This document shows, piece by piece, positions 1 to 10,732 of a DNA stretch of 64,000 nucleotides. The stretch is from positions 95,787 to 159,786 of the forward strand of contig JAJVHV010000004.1 of NCBI GenBank assembly GCA_022072445.1, read 5' to 3'. The notes beneath the pieces were generated by a model. That model saw nothing but the letters and a program-made list of their open reading frames with translations, made no database searches and was not told where the DNA came from. A program made the translations under genes and the position numbers. The DNA is from Phycisphaerae bacterium. Lineage in GTDB: Bacteria > Planctomycetota > Phycisphaerae > UBA1845 > Fen-1342. Numbering within the stretch: the stretch's first letter is position 1; every line of letters starts with the position of its first letter.

Positions 1-619
1 GAGCGGCTTGTTCTTCCGCCAGTCGGGTCAGCCGCTCGGTCATGACGCGCAGCTCAGCCTCCAGTTCCGCCGCTGAAATCGCTCCCTGCGTCCGATACAG
101 ATTCGCCGACTGCTCCTCCATCACTCCGCGGATGCTCCGCCGAAGCGCTTCCAGCCGTTCGCGCTCCTGTCGGCGACGATCCAGGTCGTTCAGCGAGCTG
201 GTGAGCAGCCGCAGAACGGACTCCAGGTCGCCGATCAGCTCCTCCTGCCGGCGTTCGGCGTCGCTGAACTGCGCGGCCGAGAGCAGTGTCACCAGTTCCG
301 AAATCCGCGCTCGCAGCCGCTCGCGGCCGGACAGCTCGACGGCGTCGCGCAATTTTTCGGACTTGTCCGGCTCGGTTTCGCGCAAGAGCTGTGCCAGTCG
401 GAGCATGCGCTCCTCGAGCCGTTCGAGTCGATCGCGAATCGCCTGCTGCCGCGCCGGCAGTGCCGACCGATCCACCGGTTTTGAAGTCGCCGTCTGCCCC
501 CACGCCGCCGCGACCGCGCTGAGCAGTGCGAGCAGTGCCGCGCCGCGCGCGATGACTCCACACCGGCGGTGCGTGGTGCGGCGGCAGGTCAAATTTTCTG
601 CCATGCGGTTCGTTCTCAT
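1..619 (-). CDS. Secreted coiled-coil protein, C-terminus cut by window edge
   Basis: The frame opens at ATG 619 and stays open to base 1, so 206 residues are visible and the C-terminus lies outside. The ATG overlaps the TGA of the upstream gene (ATGA), which implies translational coupling. Residues about 20-42 form a basic start, an Ala/Leu-rich core and an A-W-G-Q site that look like a Sec signal. The rest is rich in Glu, Arg and Leu with heptad-like spacing (RLERLEERMLRLAQLL and similar), so a long periplasmic coiled coil is likely. It is the last visible gene of the MoxR/VWA operon. No family is recognised; the operon role is inferred from position only. Confidence 0.7.
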   Translation of the reverse strand, partial: MRTNRMAENLTCRRTTHRRCGVIARGAALLALLSAVAAAWGQTATSKPVDRSALPARQQAIRDRLERLEERMLRLAQLLRETEPDKSEKLRDAVELSGRERLRARISELVTLLSAAQFSDAERRQEELIGDLESVLRLLTSSLNDLDRRRQERERLEALRRSIRGVMEEQSANLYRTQGAISAAELEAELRVMTERLTRLAEEQAA

Positions 620-2838
620 CGCGGAGCCGGCGCGGGGGTCGGGGGCACGGCCGGCGGCTGCTCAAGTCCGAGAATATCGTCCAACTGAGAGTTGATCGCG
701 CTGAGCGTGCCGGCACGCAGGTCGGTCTGCTCGGCGATGATCTCCCGCAGCAGGGCCACCGCTTCGCGATATCCTTCCCATTGTAGCATCTGCGCCAGCA
801 CGGCCTGCATGCTGCGGACGATTTCGTCCTGCCGATCGGACGCCGCCGCCCGCTCATCCGCGGTCGCACTCATTTTCAGACGCAGCAGCGCGTCGCGACC
901 CGCCGGCATCAGCCGCCGCGCCAGCTCGCCCAGCGGCGTGACGATCGCGTCGGTAATCCGCCGTTCGGCCGCCGCGGTCGCGATCTTATTGGTCCACATC
1001 TCGGCCAGCAGTTGCTCGAACTGCTGGCGGATCGCCATGACGCGGCGGGTGTGCTGATCCTGCTGGCGGGCAAGCGAGGCGACGCGCTGCAACTGCCGCG
1101 GTTCGAGCCGCCCGGTGGCCAGTTCGCCGGTCAGACGGGCGACCGAGTCGCGTACCACGCGCTGCGCCGCCAGCAGCCGCTCAAACTCCTGCCGCAGGGC
1201 GTACTCCCGCCGAGCAAGCTCCGTCAGAAAGTCGTCGGTGCTCACAACCCGCAGCGCATATGTCTGTGAAAGTCCCTCGCCGGGCTGCGCCGGATTGTTA
1301 TCCGTGCCGCGGGCCGAGATTCGCAACGTGTCGCCCGCCGCCACCCCCAGCGTCGCCAGGTCGACGCGAAGCGTCGCCAACAGGTTGCGCAGCGGCGGGG
1401 CGCCATCGTCTGGACCGCTCGCCGGCTGGCTGGTCGGCGCGCCGGGCGGGCTGCGCGCGACCGGCGGCTCCTCGTTTCGCTGCGTAACCAGCTCGACGGC
1501 CGAAAGGCCATACGCGTCGCTGGCCGTCAGCTCGACCGGAATGTCCGCGATCGGCGTCACAATCTCGCCGGCGCCGGAGAGCGCCAGCTTCAGGCTCGGC
1601 GCGTGATCGGCGGTCAGGCGCACGCCGAATCGCAGCGGGTTGCGGTCCTTCCAGCCGTCGCGATCGACGAGATCGAACTGGTACGAGCCGGCCTCGGCGG
1701 GTTCGAGCCGCGCGACGGCCAGGTCGCCGGAAAGCACGCAGGCGATCGTCGAGCCGTCGGGGCGCACGACGCGCGCCTCGGCCAGCGGCTTGTTGGCGCG
1801 GGCCTCGATCCGCAGCGCGCTGTCCAGCGGCGCCTCGACGAACGGCTGCCGGTCGACCGTGAAGGGCGGCAGGCCGGTGTAGGCCGGCGGCGAAACGTGC
1901 ACCTGCGTCGACACGACGCGCGGACGCTCCACGACCTGCACGCGATACTCGCGCGTATGCTCGTCGCCCCCGATCAGCTGAAACCGCAGGTCCTCCGAGA
2001 GCGCCGCAAACGTGGATTCGAATCGGCTGTCGCCGACGCGCGTCATCGAGTCGCGGCCGCGCTTGCCCGAGGCGGTCCACCACACCACGTCCGCCGTCGG
2101 GGGCGGCTCGCCGTCGATCTGCGCGATCAGCCGGAACTCCTCCCCGCGCGGCGCCCGCAGCACGCCGCTGGCGTCAGCGCCCTGAGGCGTGAGGTGCGTC
2201 CGCTGCGGCCAGGGAATGTCGGCCAGCAGCCAGTTGCGCTTGAACCACGTGTCCATCAGTTCCGGAAGCAGCCTGAACGCCAGCACGACGATCGCAACCT
2301 GTAGCGCCAGTTCCGTGCCGCGCTGGACCGCACGACGGTGATTCAGCACCGTGAGAAACGAGACACGCTGCGCTTCGCGGCAGGCGTCGCCGATGATCTC
2401 GGCCACCAGCGCGGGAGAATTCGACTCCGGGTCGCCGCCCCCCGCCGCCGAAAGCTCGACAGCGGTCGCAAACTGGTCTTGCGGCTCCGTCAGCGAGCCA
2501 TCCACCACCGAGGCGAGCGCGACGTCTCCGAGCGGCGTCGCAAGCGGCCGGTAGAGAAAGCGATAGAAAACCCAGAGCCAAATCAGCGTCAGCACGCCGT
2601 TGAGTGCCGCCCGCTGGTCGAGCGAAAGCCGCAGCCAACGGTCCAGCAGGAGCTGAAGCAGCGACGTGGCCAGGATCGTCAGACTGACCCGCACGGCCCC
2701 GGCGATCGCCGCGTAGAGCCGCCAGCGACGGCGCAGCTGCGCCAGCGGCCGCGCCAACCCCGCTGGCAGCGGTTGCGCGGGGATCACCGGGCGCTCGTCG
2801 GGCCATGATTCCTGCGGCGTGGTTGGTGCGGTGCTCAC
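616..2838 (-). CDS. Large membrane protein with N-terminal TM helices and coiled-coil C-terminus (DUF4175-like)
   Basis: A 740-aa protein starting at GTG 2838; the start overlaps the previous TGA as GTGA, matching the other operon junctions. An in-frame ATG at 2919 would run 85 bases into the upstream gene and is less likely. Hydrophobic helices lie near residues 42-66, 76-97 and 175-195. A region of beta-rich, Ig-like sequence follows (about 270-520), then a Glu/Gln/Arg-rich coiled-coil section, and a Pro/Ala tail. The arrangement resembles the large DUF4175-type membrane proteins often found with MoxR/DUF58/VWA genes. The family call is tentative. It is probably anchored in the inner membrane with the large part in the periplasm. 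Confidence 0.7.
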   Translation of the reverse strand: MSTAPTTPQESWPDERPVIPAQPLPAGLARPLAQLRRRWRLYAAIAGAVRVSLTILATSLLQLLLDRWLRLSLDQRAALNGVLTLIWLWVFYRFLYRPLATPLGDVALASVVDGSLTEPQDQFATAVELSAAGGGDPESNSPALVAEIIGDACREAQRVSFLTVLNHRRAVQRGTELALQVAIVVLAFRLLPELMDTWFKRNWLLADIPWPQRTHLTPQGADASGVLRAPRGEEFRLIAQIDGEPPPTADVVWWTASGKRGRDSMTRVGDSRFESTFAALSEDLRFQLIGGDEHTREYRVQVVERPRVVSTQVHVSPPAYTGLPPFTVDRQPFVEAPLDSALRIEARANKPLAEARVVRPDGSTIACVLSGDLAVARLEPAEAGSYQFDLVDRDGWKDRNPLRFGVRLTADHAPSLKLALSGAGEIVTPIADIPVELTASDAYGLSAVELVTQRNEEPPVARSPPGAPTSQPASGPDDGAPPLRNLLATLRVDLATLGVAAGDTLRISARGTDNNPAQPGEGLSQTYALRVVSTDDFLTELARREYALRQEFERLLAAQRVVRDSVARLTGELATGRLEPRQLQRVASLARQQDQHTRRVMAIRQQFEQLLAEMWTNKIATAAAERRITDAIVTPLGELARRLMPAGRDALLRLKMSATADERAAASDRQDEIVRSMQAVLAQMLQWEGYREAVALLREIIAEQTDLRAGTLSAINSQLDDILGLEQPPAVPPTPAPAPR

Positions 2839-5339
2839 AGCAGGTGCGTCCTCCGTCGAATGGCCCACTCGGCCGTCAGCAGGACGGAAATCACGATGAG
2901 CACCCACGACCGATCCCACAGGTCGCGGTCGGGCCCGCGCGTCACGCGCGTCTGACTGGCCTTTTCGATGCGGTCGGGCAGAGATTCGGCCGCCTCGATC
3001 GGCACGTAATAGCCGCCGGTCTCGGTCGCGATACGCGTCAGCGTGTCCACGCGCTGCCGCAACGCCCGCATCTCGATGTCGACGCGCTGCACGTGAACGC
3101 GCCGCGAGAGCTGCTCATGCGCCGCACTGCTCCCGGGTAAGGGAATGCGAACCGTCGCGACACCCTCCATCGGCGACGAAAGCCGGCCCTCGAACCAGCC
3201 CTCGCGGCCCGGAATCGCGCGCAGCACCGGATTCAGAACGGTCCCGTCCGGAAGCGCGAACTCGGCCGCCACCTGCGGCTCCTGCCAGGGCGAAAACGAC
3301 TCGTCGAGCACGTGCGCCTCGAGTTTGAACGGCTCGCCCACGATCGGCCGATCCTGCTCCAGCACGATGACGCCGCGCCGGCTGCCGGTCTGCCGGCGCG
3401 GCTGTGCGAGGTAGCGCACCGCCTGAATCCAGAAACGGTTGAACTGATTCTCGGCCAGCGCCCGCCAGCGCCACGTTGAGTCGATGCCCAGATAGGCCGT
3501 TCGCCCGGCACCCACCTGCTGGGCGGCAAAGATGACTGCGTCGCCATACTGATTCCGCGACGCCGGGTTCTGCTCCACCAGCAGCGTCGCGGCCACCGGC
3601 TTGGCCCGCAGAACCGGAACGGCGGAAATCACGCCCGGCAGCGCGTTCCACAACTGCGCGCTGCGCTCCACGTCGTCATCCAGCAGGACCAGCGGATGGG
3701 AACGATTCTCCGGCGGCACGGCCAGCGGAAACGCATGCGCGCGGTAGCTGCCCGTCTCGCTCATCCGCACGGCCGCCTCCGGATCGGGCGTCACCGGCAG
3801 CACTGCTACCAGATCGCTCATCACCGGGTCGTTCAGAAAACGTGCCGTGAACTGGTGGCCCGCCACGACGATCACACCGCCCGCGAACTCATCCACCCAG
3901 CGCCGCACGTTCACCGCCCACGACGAGTCCAAATCGCCCGACGCCGGGTCGACCAGCATGATCACGTCATAGGCGAAGAGGTCCTGCGGCAGGCGCGGCA
4001 GCTCGGTCAGCGGCGTGTCGCCGTCGCGGATGGCGCGCTGGTCGGCCGATTGCAGCCACGTGCTGACGTCGATGGTCTGATCGCGGATCAGCAGCCGCAT
4101 GATGGCGCGGTATTCGTACGACGGGCGGCCGGCGACCATCAGCACGCGAATGCGGTGGTCGATCACTACCAGCGACGTGGCCCGCCGGTTGTCATGCGTC
4201 ACCGCCTCACCGGGAGCCGCGCTGACGATCGCCTCGTAGACGTACTCTCCCGGCGTCTCCGGGCTGAGCGGGAACACGAGCGGCGCGATCGGCTGCCCCG
4301 GCACGATCTCCACGTTGCGCGTGCCGGCCAGGACGCCCTCGCCCGCGTCGGCGGGCTGCGAGCCGGCCGGCGCCGCCGGCACGCCGTTGTCGATCCGCCG
4401 GGAACGCAGCTCGACGGACACATTCGTGCTCTCAATGCCGTCGGCGGCCAGCTCGACGCGCACTTCAAACGGATCGCCGCGCGCCACCGCGGCCGGCGCC
4501 GCCAGACTGGTGATCCGCAGGTTCGGCGGCTCCTCGGCCGGTCCGACGCCGACGCAATGCAGCAACAGCTTGTTGCGCCGCGCGTAGGCCAGCAGCTCCT
4601 CCGGCCCCATTCCGTGATTGAACTGCCCGTCGGACAGGACGATCATCGCCGCGATCGGGCTGTCGGCCGCGCGGTCGTATGCTTCGGCCAGCGCCTGCCC
4701 CAGGTCGGTCGCCTGCGTCAGGTCGGCCGGGAGGCGGTCGTAGGGGACAAGTCCGCCCGCAGCGCTGGCCGGCAGGGCGTCGGCGGAATTCGTCACGGTT
4801 GCGATCGACGCGGGCGGGGCCAGCTCGGCGGTTCGCCGGCCAAAGGCATACACCGCCAACTGATTCCGCTCCGCAAGCCGCGCCAGCCAGCGATGATCAT
4901 GCGCACTGAGCAAGCGCTCGATCCGCGCCCGGCCGGAGTCGGCTTCGGCGCCGTGCGGAGCGTTCGCCACAGCCGGCGATGACGCCGCAGCCGCGCTCTC
5001 CGGCGTGCGGACGACGTTCGACACGCCCATGCTGGACGACGCGTCGACCAGGACCGCCACCTGCGCCGTAATCGTCTGGATGACATACGTCGCCAACACC
5101 GGCCGCAGCCACACGATCGCCAGCAGCATCAGCGTCAGACAACGCACGCCCGCCAGCAGCGCACGGACGCGAGCTGACGCGCCGCCGCGGCCCTCCCGGC
5201 GATAGAGCCACACGACGACGTAGCAGACCACAGCCAGCGCCAGCAGCCCCACCAGCCGTGCCCAGCCGCTGGGCAGGCCGGCGAACTCCAGCGCCTGGCG
5301 CTGCTCTTCGCTGATCGAGGCCAACAGGCTGCAGCGCAT
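2835..5339 (-). CDS. Membrane-anchored VWA / glutamine-amidotransferase-like protein
   Basis: An 834-aa protein from ATG 5339, five bases after the upstream stop. Two N-terminal TM segments (about 26-45 and 60-84) precede a von Willebrand A domain with the MIDAS motif D-A-S-S-S at 99-103. A middle beta-rich region is followed by a class-I-amidotransferase-like section beginning near IRVLMVAGRPSYEYRAIMR, with no obvious catalytic Cys triad. A last TM helix lies just before the RRRTHLL end. Such proteins sit with MoxR and DUF58 in planctomycete operons and probably bind a partner through a metal ion. The frame is open upstream to 5819, but that part overlaps the preceding gene. Confidence 0.85.
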   Translation of the reverse strand: MRCSLLASISEEQRQALEFAGLPSGWARLVGLLALAVVCYVVVWLYRREGRGGASARVRALLAGVRCLTLMLLAIVWLRPVLATYVIQTITAQVAVLVDASSSMGVSNVVRTPESAAAASSPAVANAPHGAEADSGRARIERLLSAHDHRWLARLAERNQLAVYAFGRRTAELAPPASIATVTNSADALPASAAGGLVPYDRLPADLTQATDLGQALAEAYDRAADSPIAAMIVLSDGQFNHGMGPEELLAYARRNKLLLHCVGVGPAEEPPNLRITSLAAPAAVARGDPFEVRVELAADGIESTNVSVELRSRRIDNGVPAAPAGSQPADAGEGVLAGTRNVEIVPGQPIAPLVFPLSPETPGEYVYEAIVSAAPGEAVTHDNRRATSLVVIDHRIRVLMVAGRPSYEYRAIMRLLIRDQTIDVSTWLQSADQRAIRDGDTPLTELPRLPQDLFAYDVIMLVDPASGDLDSSWAVNVRRWVDEFAGGVIVVAGHQFTARFLNDPVMSDLVAVLPVTPDPEAAVRMSETGSYRAHAFPLAVPPENRSHPLVLLDDDVERSAQLWNALPGVISAVPVLRAKPVAATLLVEQNPASRNQYGDAVIFAAQQVGAGRTAYLGIDSTWRWRALAENQFNRFWIQAVRYLAQPRRQTGSRRGVIVLEQDRPIVGEPFKLEAHVLDESFSPWQEPQVAAEFALPDGTVLNPVLRAIPGREGWFEGRLSSPMEGVATVRIPLPGSSAAHEQLSRRVHVQRVDIEMRALRQRVDTLTRIATETGGYYVPIEAAESLPDRIEKASQTRVTRGPDRDLWDRSWVLIVISVLLTAEWAIRRRTHLL

Positions 5340-5344
5340 CGGCG

Positions 5345-7636
5345 TCAACCCCCCACCGTCGGCGAGGCCGGTCCGGCCGCGCGGGCGCGGCGCGGCCCGC
5401 CGCGCAGCCCATGCCCGAGCCCGAACCACCAGGCCAGGGCCTGCTCGCACATCAACAGCGCGACGGCCGACAGCAGCAGCGTCGGCCACAGCTCGTGCCG
5501 CGATTTCTCCTCGCCAGTCAGGAACGATTCGGCCTGCGTCACATAGCGAAAGGGAATCGGCCCCAGTGCCTGTGTCAGCTCGCTTTCCGTGGCGACCGAT
5601 AGGTCCGACTCCGCCGGTTCGGGATTGACCGCCAGCAGCCGCGTCTCGACCCGGCCCGAGCGGCGTTGCAGCTCGGCGCGATAGACGCCCAGTTGCGACG
5701 CCAGCGGCCCGCGAATCTCCACCACGTCGCTCGGCCCGCTGGTCGCCACCGTCGCTGTCACGCTGACCGCCGGCTCGTCCGGATACAGCGGCGACTTGAA
5801 CGTCACGTGCGGCTGCCACATCTCGGGCGAAACTTCCAGCGCCAGCGGCTCACCCGCGACGAACGGGCCACCCCGAATCTCGTCGCCCGCCAGGTATTGC
5901 ACGACCTCGAGCATCGTAACCACGTAGCTGCCGTCGACGCTGCGGGCCCAGTCGTTCCAGTCCAGGTCACACGTCGACGTCAGCAGCACGATCTTTCCAC
6001 GCCCCAGCGGGCGCTCCAGAATCGCCGGCGTGCGCTCCGCATCGTCGTACACCGCCAACACCGCCACATCCGAACCGGGCGTCGGCGGATCGACCGCCAG
6101 ATACCGCCGGAAGTGCACGTATTCGGTCAGCGATTCGTCGCCGGCCGGGAAGAGCGCCGTCAGCGGATGGGTTCCGGTGCGGCGGAGCCCGACGCCTTCC
6201 GGGCGCGTCGCGTCGACGAGGCGGCTGACCGGCCGCGGCAGGATTCCGCCCCCGTCGGCCCACAGCGCGCGGTTGAAATCGGTCACGTCGCTGACGCCGT
6301 CGCCCAGGAAGATGACCAACCCGCGGCCGCCCAGCACCGCGCGCCGCAGCAGCTCTACCTGCACGTCGTTGAGTGCGCCGACGTTGCAGAGGAAGACGCA
6401 GTCGGCGGCGTTCAGGTCGGCCGATTCGATGTCGGCCGGCTCGATCGTCTCCACGCGCAGGCCCGACGCGAACGGCCCCGGCGGGGCCAGCGCGCTGCGC
6501 AGCGTGAACACCTCGTCGTCATAGGGATCGATGCTCGGCTGGCCGTTGACCAGCAGGACGTGCAACGCATCGCCCACGCTGACGCCGATGCGACGTGCGT
6601 CGTCCTCCGGGTAGCGGTCGGCTCCGGCGATGCCGATTCGCACGTCGAAGTCGCTCGCGTCGGGAAACGCGAGCTCGACCGAAACGTTGCGCGTCGCGCC
6701 GGGAGCGATCGACGGAACCGGATCGACCGGCACCGGCGCGCCATCGATCTCGACGATGAGCTGCACGTCATCGGCCGGGCGCGGCGCGTGATTCGTCAGC
6801 CCGATCGTCGCCAGCGCCGGCACGCCCGCGACCGCCCGCTTGCGCTCCAGACGGGCCTCGCTCACCGCCAGATTTTCGCGCTCCCCGCTCCCGACGCCAA
6901 TCAGCATGACGCGCAGCGCGTCGGCCGCCGCCAGCGCGTCGAGCGCCGCGAACACCGAGCGCGACTCGGCCGTGTTGCGCAGCCAGTCGCTGCGCTGAAA
7001 ATCCGACAGTACGTAAACATCCGCCTGCGCCGCGCCCGCCGCGAGGAACTGCGCGATCGCACCCAGGGTGCGCTGCGGCCGCGCCGCCGCGTGCGAGCAC
7101 TCCAGCCCGGCGATCTGCCGCGCCAGCAGCCGCTCGTCGTCATCGCCCAAGCGCTTGTCGGCGACTAACGGCGATTCCGGCCGCGAGGTCAGATAGACGC
7201 TGACGCGGCTGTCGGGCGCCTCCTGCCGCAGCCACGACAGCAGCCGCGTCGCCGCCGCCTTGATCTCGCCGAACTGCACGTCGACGCCGGCGCGGTATCT
7301 CAGGCTGGCCGAATCGTCGATCAGCACGACGCGCTGCACGGCGCCGCGCACGCCCAGTAATGCCGCCACCAGCCCGTGCTGCACGAACGGCCGGGCGATC
7401 ATGAGCGCGATCAGCAGCATCGCCAGGCAACGCAGCGTCACCAGCAGCAACTGCTCCAGTTGCACGCGACGCCGATTCCGCCGCTCCGCCTCCAGCAGAA
7501 ACTGCATCGCGCCCCAGCTCACCCGCCGGTAGCGCCGCCGGCTCAGCAGGTGAATGATGATCGGCGTCACGGCGACCGCCATCCCGCCCAAAAGGGCCGG
7601 ATGCAGCACACCCAGCGCCAGCACGGCCGTGCTCAT
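5345..7636 (-). CDS. BatA-like membrane protein with VWA-type domain
   Basis: A 763-aa protein from ATG 7636, overlapping the DUF58 stop as ATGA. Residues 1-85 carry the typical BatA N-terminus: a first TM helix ending in P-I-I-I-H-L-L-S-R-R-R, a W-G-A-M-Q-F-L segment, and a second TM helix (about 62-82). A VWA-like domain with D-D-S-A-S (107-111) follows, then long beta-sandwich and amidotransferase-like regions, and a C-terminal TM helix (about 715-737). BatA-type proteins work with MoxR ATPases and DUF58 proteins in the cell envelope; the exact role here is unknown. It belongs to the operon running from 15130 to 1. Confidence 0.88.
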   Translation of the reverse strand: MSTAVLALGVLHPALLGGMAVAVTPIIIHLLSRRRYRRVSWGAMQFLLEAERRNRRRVQLEQLLLVTLRCLAMLLIALMIARPFVQHGLVAALLGVRGAVQRVVLIDDSASLRYRAGVDVQFGEIKAAATRLLSWLRQEAPDSRVSVYLTSRPESPLVADKRLGDDDERLLARQIAGLECSHAAARPQRTLGAIAQFLAAGAAQADVYVLSDFQRSDWLRNTAESRSVFAALDALAAADALRVMLIGVGSGERENLAVSEARLERKRAVAGVPALATIGLTNHAPRPADDVQLIVEIDGAPVPVDPVPSIAPGATRNVSVELAFPDASDFDVRIGIAGADRYPEDDARRIGVSVGDALHVLLVNGQPSIDPYDDEVFTLRSALAPPGPFASGLRVETIEPADIESADLNAADCVFLCNVGALNDVQVELLRRAVLGGRGLVIFLGDGVSDVTDFNRALWADGGGILPRPVSRLVDATRPEGVGLRRTGTHPLTALFPAGDESLTEYVHFRRYLAVDPPTPGSDVAVLAVYDDAERTPAILERPLGRGKIVLLTSTCDLDWNDWARSVDGSYVVTMLEVVQYLAGDEIRGGPFVAGEPLALEVSPEMWQPHVTFKSPLYPDEPAVSVTATVATSGPSDVVEIRGPLASQLGVYRAELQRRSGRVETRLLAVNPEPAESDLSVATESELTQALGPIPFRYVTQAESFLTGEEKSRHELWPTLLLSAVALLMCEQALAWWFGLGHGLRGGPRRARAAGPASPTVGG

Positions 7637-8544
7637 CGCCGCGTCCCTTGCAGGCCGGCGTCGGCCCGCCGCGCCAGATATCCCGACAGCGCGTACTCGA
7701 CCGGATCGCGTGTGTTGATCGCCACGTATTCCACGCCATGATCCAGACAGGCCGCCCGCACCCGCGCCGCGAAGCGCCGCACCGCTTCCAGATAAGCGCT
7801 CCGCAGCGACTGCGGATCGGCCAGCAGCTCGGCCTGATCCTCCAACCCCTCGAAAAACACGTTGTCGACGAACGGAAACTCCCACTCGTCGTCATGCATG
7901 ACGTGCATGACGATCAGCTCGTGCCGCGCCGCCTGAATGTGCTCGATTCCCAGAATCACGTCGTCGATGTCGGTCAGCAGGTCGGAAATCAGAATCGCCA
8001 TCGAGCGCCGCCGCAGCTCTTCGGCGAGCTGATGAAACAGCCGCCGCACGTCGGTGCGGCTGTCCGGCCGGCTGTCGTTCAGCACGCTCAGGACGTTGTT
8101 GAGCTGCGGCCGCCCACTGGTCGCGGCGAGCCGCTGGCGCACCTCGTGGTCGAAGGTCAGCAGGCCGACCGCGTCCTGCTGGTGGATCAGCAGGTAGGCC
8201 AGGCTGGCCGCCAGCGTGCAGGCATAGTCGAACTTATTCTGCCCGCCCGCGCCGTAGTCCATCGAGCGGCTGACGTCCAGCAGGATGTTGCAGCGCAGGT
8301 TCGTCTCTTCCTCATATTGCTTGACGTACAGGCGGTCCTTGCGGCCGAACAGCCGCCAGTCGATGTGCCGCAAATCGTCGCCCGCGGTGTATTCGCGATG
8401 CTCGGCGAATTCCACGCTGAAGCCGTGATAGGCGCTGCGATGCCGTCCCGAAATGTTGCCCGCGACGATCGATCGCGCCCGCAGCTCCAGCCCGCGCAGC
8501 CGCGCGATCACCTCAGGCCTTAAGTACTTCTTCGACGCCCGCAT
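7633..8544 (-). CDS. DUF58 domain protein
   Basis: A 303-aa protein. ATG 8544 gives the usual family N-terminus ([20 protein letters not shown]), and it overlaps the end of the MoxR gene by 32 bases. The DUF58 signature GDDLRHIDW is at 55-63, followed by [13 protein letters not shown]-type MIDAS motif D-V-S-R-S lies at 90-94. DUF58 proteins are almost always encoded next to MoxR ATPases, as here, and are thought to be their VWA partners. No TM helix is visible, so it is probably cytoplasmic or peripheral. Confidence 0.93.
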   Translation of the reverse strand: MRASKKYLRPEVIARLRGLELRARSIVAGNISGRHRSAYHGFSVEFAEHREYTAGDDLRHIDWRLFGRKDRLYVKQYEEETNLRCNILLDVSRSMDYGAGGQNKFDYACTLAASLAYLLIHQQDAVGLLTFDHEVRQRLAATSGRPQLNNVLSVLNDSRPDSRTDVRRLFHQLAEELRRRSMAILISDLLTDIDDVILGIEHIQAARHELIVMHVMHDDEWEFPFVDNVFFEGLEDQAELLADPQSLRSAYLEAVRRFAARVRAACLDHGVEYVAINTRDPVEYALSGYLARRADAGLQGTRR

Positions 8545-9583
8545 GCCGCAGCCCGTCCGTTTCACGCGCCGGATGCAGCGCGAGCACATGGTCGATGATC
8601 GTGTCGGTCGTCTGCCCTTCCGCCTCCGCCGCGTAATTCGTCAAGATCCGATGCCGCAGCACCGGATGCGCCAGCGCCCGCACGTCGTCGTGCGACACGT
8701 GCTTGCGCCCGTGGATCACCGCCCGCGCCTTGGCCCCCATCAGCATGAACTGCACCGCCCGCGGCCCCGCACCGAACGTCACCGTCCGATTCACAATCTC
8801 CGAAGCGTCCGCGCCCGGCCGCGTCGCCCGCGCCAGTTGAATCGCGTGATGAACCACGCTCGGCGCCGCCGGAACACGCCGCACGACCGCCTGAAGTCCC
8901 AGAATCTCCGCCCGCTCCAGCACGCGCGACAGCGGCGGCGCGTCGGCGCTGGTCGTACGGACCGCGATCTCATACTCGTCGTCATACGACGGATAGTCCA
9001 CGAACACCTTCAGCATGAAGCGATCCTGCTGCGCCTCGGGTAGCGGATACGTCCCTTCCTGCTCGATGGGGTTCTGCGTCGCCAGCACGAAGAACGGCGG
9101 CTCCACCGCGTGGCTCACGCCGCCGATCGTCACCTGTTGCTCCTGCATCGCCTCGAGCAGCGCCGCCTGCGTCTTGGGCGGCGTGCGGTTCACCTCGTCG
9201 GCCAGCAGCACGTTGCTGAAAATCGGCCCCTTGAGAAAGCGGAACGAGCGGTGACCGGTCGAGCGATCCTCCTGGATCACCTCCGTGCCCGTGATGTCCG
9301 ACGGCATCAGGTCGGGCGTGAACTGAATGCGCCGGAAATTCAGCCCCAGGCAGCGCGCCAGGCTGCTGATCATCAGCGTCTTGGCCAGCCCCGGCACGCC
9401 TTCCAGGATCACGTGCCCACGCGCAAACAGCGCAATCAGCATCTCGTCGAGCACGCGCTGCTGCCCGACGATGACTTTGCTCAGCTCGCCGCGAATCACC
9501 TCATACGTCTCGCGCAGCCGCCGGATCGCGGCCACGTCGTCGGCAAAGCCCTCCGGGCCGCCGCTTGCAGGGGTTTCGCTCAT
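8513..9583 (-). CDS. MoxR family AAA+ ATPase
   Basis: A 356-aa protein with all MoxR features: Walker A GVPGLAKT at 62-69, Walker B LLADE at 126-130, sensor-1 region ATQNP at 168-172, and LPEAQQDRF at 181-189. MoxR ATPases act as chaperone-like motors that load or remodel VWA-domain partners; DUF58, BatA-like and VWA genes follow directly on the same strand. The length is typical (about 320-360 aa). The start ATG 9583 lies 34 bases after the stop of the upstream repeat protein, so it is probably part of the same transcript. Confidence 0.96.
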   Translation of the reverse strand: MSETPASGGPEGFADDVAAIRRLRETYEVIRGELSKVIVGQQRVLDEMLIALFARGHVILEGVPGLAKTLMISSLARCLGLNFRRIQFTPDLMPSDITGTEVIQEDRSTGHRSFRFLKGPIFSNVLLADEVNRTPPKTQAALLEAMQEQQVTIGGVSHAVEPPFFVLATQNPIEQEGTYPLPEAQQDRFMLKVFVDYPSYDDEYEIAVRTTSADAPPLSRVLERAEILGLQAVVRRVPAAPSVVHHAIQLARATRPGADASEIVNRTVTFGAGPRAVQFMLMGAKARAVIHGRKHVSHDDVRALAHPVLRHRILTNYAAEAEGQTTDTIIDHVLALHPARETDGLRHAGVEEVLKA

Positions 9584-9617
9584 CGGTCTTGCTCCGTGCC
9601 TTGGGGGGTCCGCGCCT

Positions 9618-10730
9618 CTAGCGTTGCATGATCGGCAGGTTCCGATACGGCAACTGAAGAATGATCAGGGCCACGGCCGTGCCGTACGTGGGGCCCACCT
9701 GGTCCCCGTCCCACGATCCGTCGTCCTCCTGGCGGTTCACGAGTGTATCCGCAATCGACTTGTAATAGGGCAGCCATTTCGCGTCGCCCGCCAGGTACAT
9801 CGCCTGCGCCATGTACAGGTGCGCGTAAAAATAATGCCCGAAGTAGCGGACGTTGTTCTGCACGTTGGGCGCCAGCGTCCGCTCGACGAAACCCAGCGCC
9901 TTCTTGCAGAGCGGATTATCATGCTCGCCGGCGTTCATCCAGCACACCACCGCCGCCGCCGCCAGCGCCGGGCGGCTCGGCCCCGAGTCGCTCACCTGGT
10001 AGCGAATGCCCCCGTCCGGATTGGCCGAGTTCTCCAGATACTTCATCGCGTCCGTGATGATCTTCTTCGGCACCGCGATGCCCGCGTTTCGCGCCGCACG
10101 CAGCGCCTGAACCTGCGTCACCGTCACCGAGCCTTCGTCGCCGCCCGAGTTCGGCGTGTACAGCCAGCCTCCGGCGGCGCTCTGGCTGGCGCCAGTCAGC
10201 GCTACGCCGCGCTGCAGCGCCAGGCGGATCTCGGCCAAGCGGCGCGGGTCTTCCTCCATGCCGAAGCACTCGGCCAGGAAGAGCAGCGCGAAGCCGTGCC
10301 CGTGCATGCAGTGCCCTTCCTCCTCGAGCTGCGCGATCAACCCATCGCGCCGCGCGCTCTTCAGGATGAACGTCAACGCCGCACTGACGTTCTTGGCGTA
10401 CGGACCCTGCGTCGGCGTGCTGCCGCTGCTCAGCAGCGCCAGCCCCGACAGCGCCGTCATCGCCACCGGATACGTCCCCACCCCGCCCCGGCTCCGCCAG
10501 CTCCCGTCGCGATTCTGCTGCGCCGCGAGATACTCCAACCCGCGCCGAATCGATCGCTCAACCTCCAGCGTCACCTCGCGCGGCCGCGCCGGCAGCGCCG
10601 CGCCGCCCTCGTCCCGCGCCGGAGCCGTCGCCGTTTCCTGCCGCGCCGCTCCCGGAGCCGAACCGGCCCAGACCAGCGCCGCCGCCAAAGCCACTCGCAT
10701 CCACGCTCCACGTCGTCCGCCAGGCCTCAT
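9618..10730 (-). CDS. Secreted prenyltransferase/squalene-cyclase-fold repeat protein
   Basis: A 370-aa protein from ATG 10730, two bases after the preceding stop. A signal peptide spans about residues 11-30 ([19 protein letters not shown]). The mature part has repeats of the terpenoid-cyclase alpha/alpha toroid type: [15 protein letters not shown] and [11 protein letters not shown] are QW-like motifs. It lacks the DxDD motif of squalene-hopene cyclases, so a binding or structural role is more likely than terpene cyclisation. Proteins like this are common beside MoxR operons in planctomycetes. It sits between a PQQ-propeller lipoprotein and MoxR and is probably periplasmic. Confidence 0.85.
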   Translation of the reverse strand: MRPGGRRGAWMRVALAAALVWAGSAPGAARQETATAPARDEGGAALPARPREVTLEVERSIRRGLEYLAAQQNRDGSWRSRGGVGTYPVAMTALSGLALLSSGSTPTQGPYAKNVSAALTFILKSARRDGLIAQLEEEGHCMHGHGFALLFLAECFGMEEDPRRLAEIRLALQRGVALTGASQSAAGGWLYTPNSGGDEGSVTVTQVQALRAARNAGIAVPKKIITDAMKYLENSANPDGGIRYQVSDSGPSRPALAAAAVVCWMNAGEHDNPLCKKALGFVERTLAPNVQNNVRYFGHYFYAHLYMAQAMYLAGDAKWLPYYKSIADTLVNRQEDDGSWDGDQVGPTYGTAVALIILQLPYRNLPIMQR

Positions 10731-10732
10731 GC